Shown here: positions 25,298-34,103 of the stretch, piece by piece | Position numbering within the stretch: position 1 is the first letter of the stretch | How the letters are laid out: the number at the start of each line of letters is the position of its first letter | Source of the DNA: an uncultured Slackia sp. | GTDB taxonomy: Bacteria; Actinomycetota; Coriobacteriia; Coriobacteriales; Eggerthellaceae | DNA: 64,000 bases | Assembly (NCBI RefSeq): GCF_934630525.1 | Contig: NZ_CAKTVX010000001.1 | Location: 310,001 to 374,000, forward strand | Direction of reading: 5' to 3' | Program-made: the position numbers and the translations under genes | The notes under the pieces: model-generated | The model's database searches: none | Told to the model about the DNA's origin: nothing | Seen by the model: the letters and a program-made list of their open reading frames with translations, nothing else

Positions 25298-26287
25298 ATG
25301 GCAACGTTTCTGAGCACTATGATCGACCGCGCTAAGGCCGATAAGAAGACCATCGTTTTGCCCGAGGGCAATGACGAGCGTATCCTGGAAGCCGCCGAAA
25401 AGGCGCTGGAGCAGGGTCTTGCGAACATCGTGATCGTCGGTAAACCTGAAGAAGTCGCCGCGAAGGGCTTCAAACTCGATAGCGCGACCATTATCGACAA
25501 TACCGAAGGCGAACTTCGTAAGGAAATGGCTGAGGCCTTCTACGAGTTGCGCAAGAGCAAAGGCGTTACTCCCGAACAGGCCGATGCGCAGATGGACGAT
25601 GTCATGTATTTCGGCACCATGCTGCTGAAGACCGGCCATGCAGACGGCTTGGTTGGCGGCGCTTGCCATGCAACCAAAGACGTGCTGCATCCTGCTTTGC
25701 GCATCATTAAAACTGCTCCTGGCAGCAAGCTTGTGAGCTCCTTCTTCGTGATGGAAGTGCCGAACTGCGAGTTCGGCGATGCCGGCACGTTCATGTTCAG
25801 CGACTGCGCCGTGTGCATTCAGCCGAACGCCGAAGACCTTTCCGAGATTGCCGTCGCGACGGCGAAGAGCTACGAGAAGCTTCTCGGGGCCGAGGCGCGC
25901 GTTGCCATGCTCTCGCACTCGAGCTACGGTTCGGTGAAAGACGACGATACGCAAAAGGTTGTCGAGGCGCTTGCCCTTGCTAAGCAGAAGGCTCCCGAGT
26001 TCGCTATTGACGGCGAGCTTCAGGCCGATGCCGCGCTCGTTCCGAGCGTTGCCGCAAGCAAGGCTCCCGACTCCCCCGTTGCCGGTAAGGCAAACGTTTT
26101 GGTCTTCCCCGATCTCGATGCTGCGAATATTGGCTATAAGCTCGTGCAGCGTTTGGCCAAGGCGGAGGCGTATGGTCCCATTACCCAGGGCCTGGGCGCT
26201 CCGATGAACGATTTGTCTCGCGGTTGCTCTGCCGATGACGTGCTGGGCGTTATTGCCATTACCGCCGTTCAGGCGCAGGAGGCCTAA
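25298..26287 (+). CDS. pta: Phosphate acetyltransferase
   Basis: 329 aa from ATG 25298 (AAAGGA upstream), the normal length for single-domain Pta. Motifs KTIVLPEGNDERILEAAEKA, ADGLVGGACHATKDVLHPAL, PGSKLVSSFFVMEVPN and the C-terminal VLVFPDLDAANIGYKLVQRL and ITQGLGAPMNDLSRG are all present. It interconverts acetyl-CoA and acetyl phosphate in the acetate pathway with AckA. ackA lies just downstream on the opposite strand rather than in the same operon, with two terminators between. Confidence 0.96.
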   Translation: MATFLSTMIDRAKADKKTIVLPEGNDERILEAAEKALEQGLANIVIVGKPEEVAAKGFKLDSATIIDNTEGELRKEMAEAFYELRKSKGVTPEQADAQMDDVMYFGTMLLKTGHADGLVGGACHATKDVLHPALRIIKTAPGSKLVSSFFVMEVPNCEFGDAGTFMFSDCAVCIQPNAEDLSEIAVATAKSYEKLLGAEARVAMLSHSSYGSVKDDDTQKVVEALALAKQKAPEFAIDGELQADAALVPSVAASKAPDSPVAGKANVLVFPDLDAANIGYKLVQRLAKAEAYGPITQGLGAPMNDLSRGCSADDVLGVIAITAVQAQEA

Positions 26288-26324
26288 TCGCCTTTTGGGC
26301 TGACCTTCTTATGGAAAATATTTC

Positions 26325-26348
26325 GGGCCGCCTCGTGCGGCCCTTTTT
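26325..26348 (+). terminator. Rho-independent terminator of pta
   Basis: Stem GGGCCGC (26325-26331)/GCGGCCC (26337-26343) with a CTCGT loop and TTTTT. Confidence 0.95.
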
Positions 26349-26524
26349 GTGTCGTTTGGAAGGCGAAAGGCGTTCCTCGATCCTAATCTTCGCGCTCCGG
26401 ACTGCATGTCATTGATTGTCTGAAGGAGTCCGCAATGGTTGTGGTCTAAAGTGCGGCCTCGTATGAACGTGAATGCCTTGTCAAGCAATCAAGGGTCGTG
26501 GCGCCAAGTTGCTTTCTTAACGAG

Positions 26525-26586
26525 AAAGGCCCCATGTTTTGCTCCCCGATCGTTCGCGATTCTTGGGGTCAAAACATGGGGCCTTT
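26525..26586 (-). terminator. Long hairpin terminator of ackA
   Basis: A 17-bp perfect stem: AAAGGCCCCATGTTTTG (26525-26541) and its complement at 26570-26586. The loop contains CCCC/GGGG and GATCG-TTCG-CGATT inner stems, so the whole element folds into one long rod. It is followed on the minus strand by TCTCG. No gene lies between the pta terminator and this element (26,349-26,524). Confidence 0.85.
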
Positions 26587-26606
26587 GCTTTGAGTCGAGC
26601 TCGTTA

Positions 26607-27812
26607 TTACTTGAGTTTCGACACGATGCTCAATGTATCTTGGGCAATCATGAATTCCTCGTTGGTTGGAATCACGATGATTTTAACTGGGGAATCGTCA
26701 CGGGAAATGAAGCGCTCTTTGCCGTGGTAATCGCGGCGGTTCTTCTCCTGGTCAAGGATAATGCCCAGAGGCTGCAGACCTGCGAACACGATGCGCCGCA
26801 TGCGGTCGCAGTTTTCGCCGACGCCCGCGGTAAGCACAATAGCATCGCAACCGGCCATTTCAACGAGATATTGGCCGAGGTATTTACGAATGGAGTGCGC
26901 GTACATCTCGTAGGCAAGCACCGCACGCTCATTGCCTTCTTCGGCGCCCTTGCGCACGTCACGCATATCGTTGCTGATGCCGGAAACGCCCAACAGACCC
27001 GATTTCTTATTCATGAGCTCATTGATTTGAGGTGGCGTAAGGTCTTCGGCTTCTTCCAAAAACGGAATGATGGCTGGGTCGATGGCGCCGCAACGCGTGC
27101 CCATCATAAGGCCGTCGAGCGGGGTGAATCCCATAGACGTGTCAACGGCGATGCCATGGTCGACGGCTGAAATCGAGCAACCATTGCCCAGGTGGCATGT
27201 GATGATCTTCAAATCTTCGATTGGCTGTTCCATGAGGGCTGCGCAGCGTTGCGCGATATAGCGATGCGACGTTCCATGCGCGCCGTATTTGCGAATCTGA
27301 TGCTTCTCGCACAGTTCGTATGGCAGCGGATACATGTACGCCGAAGGCGGGAGCGACTGGAAGAACGACGTGTCGAAAACGGCCACCTGCGGCATGTCGG
27401 GAGCCATGCTCTGGCACACGTTGATGCATTTGAGCGCGGGCGGGTTGTGAAGCGGCGCCAATGTGCAGAGGCTTTCGATTTTCTTGATGACATCGGGCGT
27501 GATGAGCACCGAGGAGTCGAAATAATTGCCACCATGCACGATGCGATGCCCGATGGCGTCGATTTCATTAATGGAATGAATGGTCGAACGCTCGCTGTGG
27601 CACAGCGCATCGAACACGACGGCCAGGGCCTCTTCGTGGTCGGCCATGTATTGAGCGAAGATGCGTTCGTCTTTGTCGGCGCCGTGCTTGATATAGGAAT
27701 CTTTGCTTCCGACGCGCTCACACAGGCCCTTGGCGAGCATCTTGTTATTTTCAGTGTCGATGAGCTGGTATTTCAATGAAGAAGAACCAGCATTGATGAC
27801 GAGAATTTTCAC
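26607..27812 (-). CDS. ackA: Acetate kinase
   Basis: 401 aa, standard length. N-terminal KILVINAGSSSLKYQLID, the HRIVHGGNYF region with catalytic residues, FDTSFFQSLPPSAYMYPLPY, HLGNGCSISAVDHGIAVDTS phosphate loop and a C-terminal ADG/PTNEEF end. It makes ATP and acetate from acetyl phosphate, completing substrate-level phosphorylation started by Pta. It is transcribed towards pta (convergent). All active-site motifs look intact. Confidence 0.97.
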   Translation of the reverse strand: MKILVINAGSSSLKYQLIDTENNKMLAKGLCERVGSKDSYIKHGADKDERIFAQYMADHEEALAVVFDALCHSERSTIHSINEIDAIGHRIVHGGNYFDSSVLITPDVIKKIESLCTLAPLHNPPALKCINVCQSMAPDMPQVAVFDTSFFQSLPPSAYMYPLPYELCEKHQIRKYGAHGTSHRYIAQRCAALMEQPIEDLKIITCHLGNGCSISAVDHGIAVDTSMGFTPLDGLMMGTRCGAIDPAIIPFLEEAEDLTPPQINELMNKKSGLLGVSGISNDMRDVRKGAEEGNERAVLAYEMYAHSIRKYLGQYLVEMAGCDAIVLTAGVGENCDRMRRIVFAGLQPLGIILDQEKNRRDYHGKERFISRDDSPVKIIVIPTNEEFMIAQDTLSIVSKLK

Positions 27813-27836
27813 GAAGTTCCCCCGTGTCGAACGATT

Positions 27837-28181
27837 TTAGAGAGCAGGCGATCCAGAGTTCATCGGGGCGCCGCCCAAAACGTGCACATGGATGTGATGA
27901 ACCGATTGCTGGGCGTCGTCGCCGGTGTTGACGATGACGCGATAGCCGGTTTTATTGATGCCTTTGATTTCCGCGACCTTTTTCACGGTGTTGAAAAGAT
28001 GGCCCATAAGGTCGTCTGGCAAACCGTCGCCAATGTTGGCGAAATGCTGCTTAGGGATGATGAGCGTATGCACGGGCATTTGGGGTTCAAGGTCGTCGAA
28101 CGCAATAACCTTGTCGTCCTCGTATACTACGCTGGCAGGAATTTCGCCAGCGGCAATTTTGCAGAATACGCAGTCGGTCAT
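27837..28181 (-). CDS. HIT family hydrolase
   Basis: 114 aa from the ATG at 28181; the frame extends to 28370 without a plausible start. It begins DCVFCKIAAGEIPASVVYED and ends with the histidine triad HHIHVHVLGG, the catalytic HxHxHxx motif. It is a nucleotide-binding hydrolase of the Hint branch, acting on adenosine phosphoramidates or similar; the physiological substrate is not known. It lies downstream of xseB on the same strand. Confidence 0.93.
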   Translation of the reverse strand: MTDCVFCKIAAGEIPASVVYEDDKVIAFDDLEPQMPVHTLIIPKQHFANIGDGLPDDLMGHLFNTVKKVAEIKGINKTGYRVIVNTGDDAQQSVHHIHVHVLGGAPMNSGSPAL

Positions 28182-28260
28182 ATGCCATGCTGCCTTTCTC
28201 GCGCAATGCGCGCATTGAGAGAGTTTTATGCACTTTAGTGTAATGCAAATGCCAAGAATA

Positions 28261-28527
28261 CTACGAAAGAGTGCTGTCAGTGGTCGCATCGTCGGCGGGA
28301 GCGTCGAGCTGGCCCATAAGCACATCGACTTTTTGTTGGGCGTTCGCGAGTCGGGCCTGCAGATCGGCAAGCAGCGCGACGCCTCGTTCGTAGGCTCTTA
28401 GGCTCTCCTCGAGTTCAAGAGAGTTGCTCTCAAGCGTGGTGACCGTGGCGTCGAGTTCCGCCATGGCTTCGCGAAAAGTTAGGTCGCTCACCTGTTTCGG
28501 CTCGGTTGCGGTGGTTGTGTCGGTCAT
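28261..28527 (-). CDS. xseB: Exodeoxyribonuclease VII small subunit
   Basis: 88 aa with the family core LTFREAMAELDATVTTLESNSLELEESLRAYERGVALL, the helical hairpin that packs on XseA. The start overlaps the xseA stop (ATGA at 28524-28527), so the two subunits are coupled. Exo VII degrades single-stranded DNA. The tail after 75 is disordered and Asp/Thr-rich. Confidence 0.95.
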   Translation of the reverse strand: MTDTTTATEPKQVSDLTFREAMAELDATVTTLESNSLELEESLRAYERGVALLADLQARLANAQQKVDVLMGQLDAPADDATTDSTLS

Positions 28528-29960
28528 GAGTCGCTCCTTTCCGAAGCGCGAATGGAATCAACGGTCGCGCAGATGCTGCCGTCGGCAACGGTTACTTCAA
28601 ACGTATCGCCAGGTGAAAGCGCGGTAGCGTGTTTCACGATGCGCCCTTCCCCGTCGCGCGCTATCGCATAGCCGCGGGAAAGGGTTGCGAGTGGCGATAA
28701 ATCGTGAAGGCGTCCTGCCCTCAATGCTACTTCATGCTGCGCGGGGGTGAGCAGTTTCGAGGAAACTTCACGAAGCCTGTCGCATTGCGCGGAAAGGCGC
28801 AGTGCATCGCGATCGAGCGAGGCGGTGGAGCCGCGAAGCCTCGAAGAGTAGTTTTCGAGTTTTGCCGAAGCGCGATCGAACACGGCTGGCTTTACGGCAA
28901 GTCGTGATGCGTATGCGTCGAGGCGGGTTTTATCTCGTTCGATATTGGCCGGCAGCGCCCGAGAGAGCTTGTCGTGCAATATGTCGAGCGTGATGAGGTC
29001 GCTTGCGAACATCGACCGAGGGTCTTTGAATACGGGGCGTGTGGCGTATCGTTCGAGCGAAAGCGATGCATGCTGGATGCGCTGCTGCTGACGCTGAGCG
29101 ATATGCTCCCCCATCGCTTGCAACTGGGCTGCGAGCTGCGATGTTTGCACGGTGACCGCTTCGGCAGCGCCGGTAGGCGTGGAGGCGCGCAAGTCTCCAA
29201 CCAAGTCGGCAATCGTGGTGTCGGGTTCGTGTCCGATGCCCGTTACGACGGGAATGGGGCATTTCACAATGGCGCGGGCGAGCTGTTCGTCATTGAAGGG
29301 CATGAGGTCTTCGTAGCTGCCGCCGCCGCGTACGAGCAATATGACTTCGACGCGGGCGCGAAAACACGCACGCATGCCTTCGACGATATATTCAGGAGCA
29401 TGCGCGCCTTCGACCGGAACGCCTGCTACATAGATATGGGCAAGCGGGAAACGGCGGCGCGTTGTGCGCAAAACGTCATGAATCGCATCGCCACGTGGTG
29501 AGGTCACCACGCCGATTTTCATGGGGTATGCGGGCACAGGAACTTTGCGTTCGGGTGCCATAAGGCCTTCTGCTTCAAGCTTGCGTTGGAGCATGGCGAC
29601 CTGCTGGCGCAGCATGCCCTCGCCCGCCACGGAAATGGCGAACACCTGAAAGTGCATGCGCCCTTTTTTCGGGTAGAGCGAAAATCGACCGACGAGTTCG
29701 ACCATCATGCCTACTTCGAGCGTGACGCCGCATTTCTCGAATCGGTCGTGCCACATTTGGCAAGGAAGCGTGCCAGTCTCGTCTTTCAGCGTGAAGTACG
29801 CGTTGGCATACCCCGGTTTCACGTTGACTTCCGAGACCTCGCCGAGCACGCGCAGCTTCAGCTTCTCGAGCGAACCTTTTGCGACATCGAGCGCCTCGGA
29901 AATGCTCAAGGGCTTTTTCTCGTCATCGCCCTGTTGTTGTTCGACTTGAGAAGCGAGCAT
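28524..29960 (-). CDS. xseA: Exodeoxyribonuclease VII large subunit
   Basis: 478 aa. N-terminal OB-fold domain (VLGEVSEVNVKPGYANAYFT, PCQMWHDRFEKCG), then the catalytic domain: KIGVVTSPRGDAIHDVL, LLVRGGGSYEDLMPFND, ARAIVKCPIPVVTGIGHEPD and ASTPTGAAEAVT. A long C-terminal coiled-coil region (about 290-400) binds XseB. RGGGSYEDL and GHEPDTT are intact, so the nuclease is probably active. The N-terminal 15 residues are Gln/Asp-rich and the start could be slightly downstream. Confidence 0.95.
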   Translation of the reverse strand: MLASQVEQQQGDDEKKPLSISEALDVAKGSLEKLKLRVLGEVSEVNVKPGYANAYFTLKDETGTLPCQMWHDRFEKCGVTLEVGMMVELVGRFSLYPKKGRMHFQVFAISVAGEGMLRQQVAMLQRKLEAEGLMAPERKVPVPAYPMKIGVVTSPRGDAIHDVLRTTRRRFPLAHIYVAGVPVEGAHAPEYIVEGMRACFRARVEVILLVRGGGSYEDLMPFNDEQLARAIVKCPIPVVTGIGHEPDTTIADLVGDLRASTPTGAAEAVTVQTSQLAAQLQAMGEHIAQRQQQRIQHASLSLERYATRPVFKDPRSMFASDLITLDILHDKLSRALPANIERDKTRLDAYASRLAVKPAVFDRASAKLENYSSRLRGSTASLDRDALRLSAQCDRLREVSSKLLTPAQHEVALRAGRLHDLSPLATLSRGYAIARDGEGRIVKHATALSPGDTFEVTVADGSICATVDSIRASERSDS

Positions 29961-29966
29961 ATGCGA

Positions 29967-30659
29967 TTACTCTTCCGAGCGCGTCGAAAGCACCATGTAA
30001 ATGAGCTGCAGAAGCGAGGTGAGCGCGGCGGCGACATAGGTGAGCGCGCACGCGCGAAGCACGTTGGAGGCGCCAGCGAGTTCGGCGCCGTTCATGCCAG
30101 AAGCCTTGAGGTATGCGAGGCCACGGCGCGACGCGTCGAATTCGACGGGCAAGGTAACGAGCTGGAACAGCAGCGTGGCTGCGAACATGATAATGGCGAG
30201 CTTGATGAATGCGCCGCCGGCGGCACCTGCGAACAGGCCAATCATGAAGATGATAATCCATGCGTTTGAGCACAGGTTCACGACGGGGACGAGCGCGCTG
30301 CGGAACTTCATCATGCCGTAGCCTTCAGCATGCTGGGTCGCGTGGCCCATTTCATGCACGGCGGTGGCAACTGCGGTAATGGAGGTGGTATGGTAGGCAT
30401 CGGGGTCGAGGGTGACCGAGTTGCTGCGCGGGTCGAAGAAGTCTTGGCTCGGACCGCCAGAAAGCACGCCGACGTTGGAAATGCCTTTGTCGATGCTCAT
30501 TTTGCGCGCCATTTGCGCGCCCGTGACGTTGAACGAGCAGGGGATTTTTTGGTATTTGTGCAGCATCGTGGTGACGTACCACTGAGCGCCGCCGCCAATG
30601 GCGAGGGTGAGCACCATAACGGCGATATACAGGCCCATATCGTTTCCGACCATAATCAT
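29967..30659 (-). CDS. Membrane zinc metallopeptidase (YugP family)
   Basis: 230 aa if translation starts at the ATG at 30659, which has GGA nine bases upstream; earlier in-frame starts at 30665 and 30668 are too near that site. N-terminal membrane helix, then FDPRSNSVTLDPDAYHTTSI, and HEMGH at residues 102-106 in AVATAVHEMGHATQHAEGY (zinc peptidase motif). Two or three more membrane helices follow, and a FDASRRGL motif with Glu/Asp supplies the third zinc ligand region. It is a YugP/Zn_peptidase_2 type intramembrane-associated protease; substrate unknown. Confidence 0.9.
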   Translation of the reverse strand: MIMVGNDMGLYIAVMVLTLAIGGGAQWYVTTMLHKYQKIPCSFNVTGAQMARKMSIDKGISNVGVLSGGPSQDFFDPRSNSVTLDPDAYHTTSITAVATAVHEMGHATQHAEGYGMMKFRSALVPVVNLCSNAWIIIFMIGLFAGAAGGAFIKLAIIMFAATLLFQLVTLPVEFDASRRGLAYLKASGMNGAELAGASNVLRACALTYVAAALTSLLQLIYMVLSTRSEE

Positions 30660-30754
30660 ATGCATCAATCCTTTGCGGTATGCGCCCCACAGGCGCTGCG
30701 TATGCCGAGCTTCGGCATTGAGTCGTTGAACAGTTTAGCGAACGGAAGTTTGCT

Positions 30755-31909
30755 TTAGGCTTGTTGTGAAGCGTTCGTTACTTTCAACACGCCGCCTTCA
30801 ATTGTGAGCGCCATTTCCCCATTCATGAGTGCGAGCAAATCGTCGCCGATAAGCGTGCGCCTCCAGCCCTTGAGCACGTCGGTTTGGTCGTAGTGGCCGC
30901 GTGCGATTTTGGTGAGGTCGTCGTGGGACGCGAGCACGCCGAATGCGACGCCGTTTTCTTTCGCTCGAAGCTTGACGAGCGAGGAAAGCAGGTCGACTTG
31001 CGCGTCGACGTTTGCTTCGCTCTTCGGTGGTTTCGGCAGTTCGGGCCATGATTCCTTGGGCGCGTCGAGGCCGGCGATGCATGCGCGCAATACGGCACGG
31101 GCGTCGTCCATTTTCAGGGCGCCGCGAATGCCTCGAACCATGAAAAGGTCGTCGAGCGTGCGCGGTTCTCGTTTGCATGCTTCGACAATTTGTTCGTCGG
31201 AGCAGATCCATTTTCGCGGAATATCGCGTTTCATCGCAGTGGTTTCGCGCCAAGCTGCGATTTCGCGCGCGGCGGAAAGCTGTCTGCGAGAGAGCTGGTT
31301 CACGCGACGAAGGCGGCGCCAGCGTTCGTTGGGGTCCTCGATGTATTTCTCGGGGTTGGAAAGTTCGGCGAAATCGTTGTCGAGCCAATGGAGACGGCCG
31401 AGCTTTTCGAGTTCGGCGGTCATGGAGCGATACATCTTGGGCAGATACACGACATCGTCGAGCGCGTATTCGATTTGCGAATCGGCGAGCGGACGGCGGC
31501 TCCAATCGGTGAATGAATCGGCCTTCTTCAATTTCACGCCACATTCGCTCATAACGAGCGCTCCGTAGCCAACCTGCAGCGTGCCGCCGAGCAGCGACGC
31601 GGCGATTTGCGTGTCGAAAATCGGTTCGGGAAGCACGCCGAGCTCGTGATGGATGATTTCGAGGTCTTGCGATGCGGCGTGGAACAGCTTCACGATTTTC
31701 TTGTTCGTGAAAAGCTCTTTGAGGGGCTCAAGGCTGTCGAAGGCGAAAGGGTCAATGGCGACGCTTTCCTTCTCGGTTCCCATTTGAATGAGGCAGAGCT
31801 TGGGCCAGTATGTTTTCTCGCGGAGGAATTCGGTGTCGACTGCGAGCACTTCGCTGACGCGGGCGCGGTCGATGAATTGTTCCAACTGCTTGCGAGTGGT
31901 GATGTACAA
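30755..31909 (-). CDS. rnd: Ribonuclease D
   Basis: 384 aa from TTG at 31909, which has AAAGGA six bases upstream and begins YITTRKQLEQFIDRA. The frame runs to 32035, but that would overlap the divergent lipid kinase gene and add an unlike segment; RNase D of E. coli is 375 aa, fitting the TTG start. DEDD exonuclease motifs: AVDTEFLREKTYWPKLCLIQ, FHAASQDLEIIHHELG, DTQIAASLL and YALDDVVYLPKMY. Two HRDC domains follow (about 210-290 and 300-375). It trims 3' ends of tRNA and other small RNAs. Confidence 0.93.
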   Translation of the reverse strand: MYITTRKQLEQFIDRARVSEVLAVDTEFLREKTYWPKLCLIQMGTEKESVAIDPFAFDSLEPLKELFTNKKIVKLFHAASQDLEIIHHELGVLPEPIFDTQIAASLLGGTLQVGYGALVMSECGVKLKKADSFTDWSRRPLADSQIEYALDDVVYLPKMYRSMTAELEKLGRLHWLDNDFAELSNPEKYIEDPNERWRRLRRVNQLSRRQLSAAREIAAWRETTAMKRDIPRKWICSDEQIVEACKREPRTLDDLFMVRGIRGALKMDDARAVLRACIAGLDAPKESWPELPKPPKSEANVDAQVDLLSSLVKLRAKENGVAFGVLASHDDLTKIARGHYDQTDVLKGWRRTLIGDDLLALMNGEMALTIEGGVLKVTNASQQA

Positions 31910-31982
31910 CGGTTTTCCTTTAGTTACGTATGTTTCGATTTGTATGTAGTACCATCTTAACGGTAGAGAGGGGGAATGCGCG

Positions 31983-32888
31983 ATGAAAGCACTTATCATC
32001 AACAATCTCGCATCTGGATACCGAGATGGGTCCATTTACGATTTTGTGCGTTCATTTACGGAAGATGGCGACGAGGTGTGCATGCGGTCAACCGATGGCA
32101 CCACGTCGATCTACGATTTGCTCGACGATGCGCGCGATTTCGATGTGGTCGTTGCTTCGGGCGGCGATGGAACGGTTACCTCAGTTGCGTACGCCCTTGC
32201 GAATTCGGGCGTGCCGCTTCTGCCCTACCCTGCTGGCACGGCGAACCTGCTTTCCCTCAACTTGGCTCAGCCGAACGAGCCGCACGCGTTGGCGAAGCTC
32301 GCTCGGCGTTGCGAGACGCTTGACTTCGATGTCGCCGAAATCGAAGCCGAAGGCGAAAAGCACGGCTTCATGATCATGGCAGGTGCGGGCTACGATGCGA
32401 CGATTATGGAAAGCGCGGCTCCGAACAAGAAATTCTTCGGTACCGTCGCGTATTTCTTGGCCGCGGGTAGCAATATTGTTCCTCAGCGATCGAAAATCGC
32501 GGTAACCATCGATGGCGAACGCCACGAAACCGAAGGCTTGGGCGTGCTCGTCATTAATTTCTCGAAGATTCAGTTCGATATCTCGTTCACGCATACGAAT
32601 CAGCCGCGTGACGGCATGCTTGACGTGATTGTCATGAAGGCCAAAAACGCTTTCGAGCTTTTGCCCGCCGTCTTCGCTGCGATGCTCGATCGAGACGGGG
32701 ATTTCCCGGAGCGTGGCGACTCTCTTGAGATTTACCAGGGCAAAGAGGTTCGCGTTGAGGCGGACCCTGCGTTCGAGATTCAATACGACGGCGAAGTTCC
32801 GAAAAGCAAGACGCCTTTTGTCGCGCGCATTTTGCCGAAGGCGGTTCGCGTTGTGATCTCTGACGAGGGCAAAGCCTTGTTTGAATAA
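31983..32888 (+). CDS. Diacylglycerol/lipid kinase family protein
   Basis: 301 aa. N-terminal KALIINNLASGY and the DAG-kinase catalytic signature VVVASGGDGTVTSVAYALAN, then PLLPYPAGTANLLSLNLAQP, typical of YegS/DgkB/BmrU lipid kinases. The C-terminal beta-rich domain ends FEIQYDGEVPKSKTPFVARI. It phosphorylates a lipid such as diacylglycerol; exact substrate not determined. It is divergent from rnd and about 70 bp from its start, and followed by a strong terminator. Confidence 0.93.
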   Translation: MKALIINNLASGYRDGSIYDFVRSFTEDGDEVCMRSTDGTTSIYDLLDDARDFDVVVASGGDGTVTSVAYALANSGVPLLPYPAGTANLLSLNLAQPNEPHALAKLARRCETLDFDVAEIEAEGEKHGFMIMAGAGYDATIMESAAPNKKFFGTVAYFLAAGSNIVPQRSKIAVTIDGERHETEGLGVLVINFSKIQFDISFTHTNQPRDGMLDVIVMKAKNAFELLPAVFAAMLDRDGDFPERGDSLEIYQGKEVRVEADPAFEIQYDGEVPKSKTPFVARILPKAVRVVISDEGKALFE

Positions 32889-32964
32889 CCTCTGTGCTTG
32901 AACCTGTTACATGCTCGTAGCATTTAACAGGTGATAAGCCTGGTGAATGTGCTGAATTTGAATG

Positions 32965-33009
32965 AAGCGATCTAGTTGGGCGCGGCTGTGCTCACTGGGT
33001 CGCTTTTTT
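32965..33009 (+). terminator. Rho-independent terminator after the lipid kinase
   Basis: A 12-bp stem beginning AAGCGATCTAGT (32966-32977) with its partner ending at TCGCTT (two GU wobbles), followed by TTTTTTG. It lies between repeat copies 1 and 2. Confidence 0.85.
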
Positions 33010-33138
33010 GTTTCCAGATTTGGCTCTTTTGAAAAACCTGCTAAACGCCACGAGCGTTCGACAGGTTTTTTCTGCACAACGCTACGAGCATTGAGCAGGT
33101 GCGGTCGTTTTTTTGGTTGCGCCACTGCGTGTTAAACG

Positions 33139-33181
33139 ACAGCGGCGCGCCCACGAATCGCTTCAGTGGACGCGCCGCTGT
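33139..33181. terminator. Bidirectional hairpin between repeat copies 3 and 4
   Basis: ACAGCGGCGCG (33139-33149)/CGCGCCGCTGT (33171-33181), with an inner CCAC/GTGG stem. On the minus strand it is followed by CGTTTAAC and probably ends transcription of the downstream-facing membrane-protein gene. Confidence 0.7.
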
Positions 33182-33242
33182 GACGTTTTGGCTGATTCTG
33201 ACCTGTTAAAGGCTACGAGCATTTAACAGATTGTATAGCAGG

Positions 33243-34022
33243 CTAATTCATGCGGATGCCGACATACTGAGCGGTGCTCGGAAGGCCGGAAATGCTGTAC
33301 ACGCCGTCAAGGTCGCATACGGAAATGCGCCAGCTATGCGTGCCGCTCTCGGTTTCAATGGTGCCTTCGCGGTAGGTGTTGCCGATTTCGTCAACACCTT
33401 CGGCAGTAATGGTTACATTGCCGTTGTCGGCCCAGCCTTCACTTTGCCATGCGTGCTGTACCGCATCTTGCGCATTTTCGGCGGCAAGGTCGCAATAGCG
33501 CACTTTCATCTCGGTGCCATTAGTGTGCGAAACCGTAAACCGCCATGAACCTACCAAGTATTTCGACGCAGTTACCGCATCCATGCTTGAAACACCCTTA
33601 GCGTAAACGAGCGCGACATCGGCGAGCGTCACATCGCTCGGGATCTTCATGACATCAACGCCCTCTTCGCCTTCGCCAAGCATGTTGTACGTCTGGTATC
33701 CGGCGTCGGCGAAAGTTTGCACAATAGTGGCATCGTCGAGGGAAATGTAGTTTTCCATGATGGGTAAATCGTACGACACTCCGCGGTTGATATTCGTTTC
33801 GACAGTGGCGGCGTCGCGCTGTGCGCCATGAAGTATGCCGTCGATTGCGCCGAAAGCATAACGGCCGCCGATGATGGCCGCGATAAGGGCGAAAACGAGC
33901 GAGACGATAAGCACGGGCTTTGGTGGGTCGAACGGTCGTGCGAGAGACGAGCTGTCGATGGTGCGAACGGGTCCCTCGTCGATTTGTTTTTGTTTAGAGA
34001 ACGGTAGTTTCGTGAAATTCAT
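33243..34022 (-). CDS. Hypothetical one-TM membrane protein
   Basis: 259 aa from the ATG at 34022 (AGGA five bases upstream); the frame runs to 34148 with no better start. A 40-residue cytoplasmic N-terminus (KLPFSKQKQIDEGPV) precedes one membrane helix (VLIVSLVFALIAAIIGGRYAF). The large outside domain is Asp/Glu-rich and beta-like: ENYISLDDATIVQTFADAGY, MKIPSDVTLADVALVYAKGV, HSWRISVCDLDGVYSISGLP. Not recognised. It is divergent from the TerC gene. Confidence 0.75.
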   Translation of the reverse strand: MNFTKLPFSKQKQIDEGPVRTIDSSSLARPFDPPKPVLIVSLVFALIAAIIGGRYAFGAIDGILHGAQRDAATVETNINRGVSYDLPIMENYISLDDATIVQTFADAGYQTYNMLGEGEEGVDVMKIPSDVTLADVALVYAKGVSSMDAVTASKYLVGSWRFTVSHTNGTEMKVRYCDLAAENAQDAVQHAWQSEGWADNGNVTITAEGVDEIGNTYREGTIETESGTHSWRISVCDLDGVYSISGLPSTAQYVGIRMN

Positions 34023-34103
34023 AGCAATCCTGTTCTTGGTTGCAAAAAACTCCGTCATTATATCACTCACGCGAAGGCGGCGAATAAACCGTCTCGTTTG
34101 TCT

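Larger units (their letters stand above)
32902..33231. repeat. Four copies of a 31-bp palindromic element in one intergenic region
   Basis: Copies at 32902-32932, 33036-33066, 33070-33100 and 33201-33231. Each is a hairpin: arm ACCTGTTAAA(T/G), core GCTACGAGC (itself a stem GCT/AGC around ACG), and arm ATTTAACAGGT. Stems reach about 14 bp with a 3-nt loop. Copy 1 has the core in the reverse orientation (GCTCGTAGC); copies 3 and 4 keep GCTACGAGC and copy 2 has GCCACGAGC. Arms vary with partly compensating changes. Spacing is 103, 3 and 100 bp, so it is not a CRISPR array. It resembles REP-type extragenic palindromes. Confidence 0.85.

Noticed and set aside
26427..26450. Four-codon leader-like frame MVVV with AAGGAG near 26,435
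   Set aside because: Too short and not placed before any gene on that strand.
31910..32035. Long N-terminal extension of RNase D
   Set aside because: Overlaps the divergent lipid-kinase start; TTG 31909 has a good ribosome site and fits family length.
32907..33125. 72-aa minus-strand open frame over the 31-bp repeats
   Set aside because: Its sequence is produced by the repeats themselves and a terminator; no ribosome site.
32902..33231. CRISPR array from the four 31-bp repeats
   Set aside because: Spacing is 103, 3 and 100 bp, orientation mixed, no cas genes.
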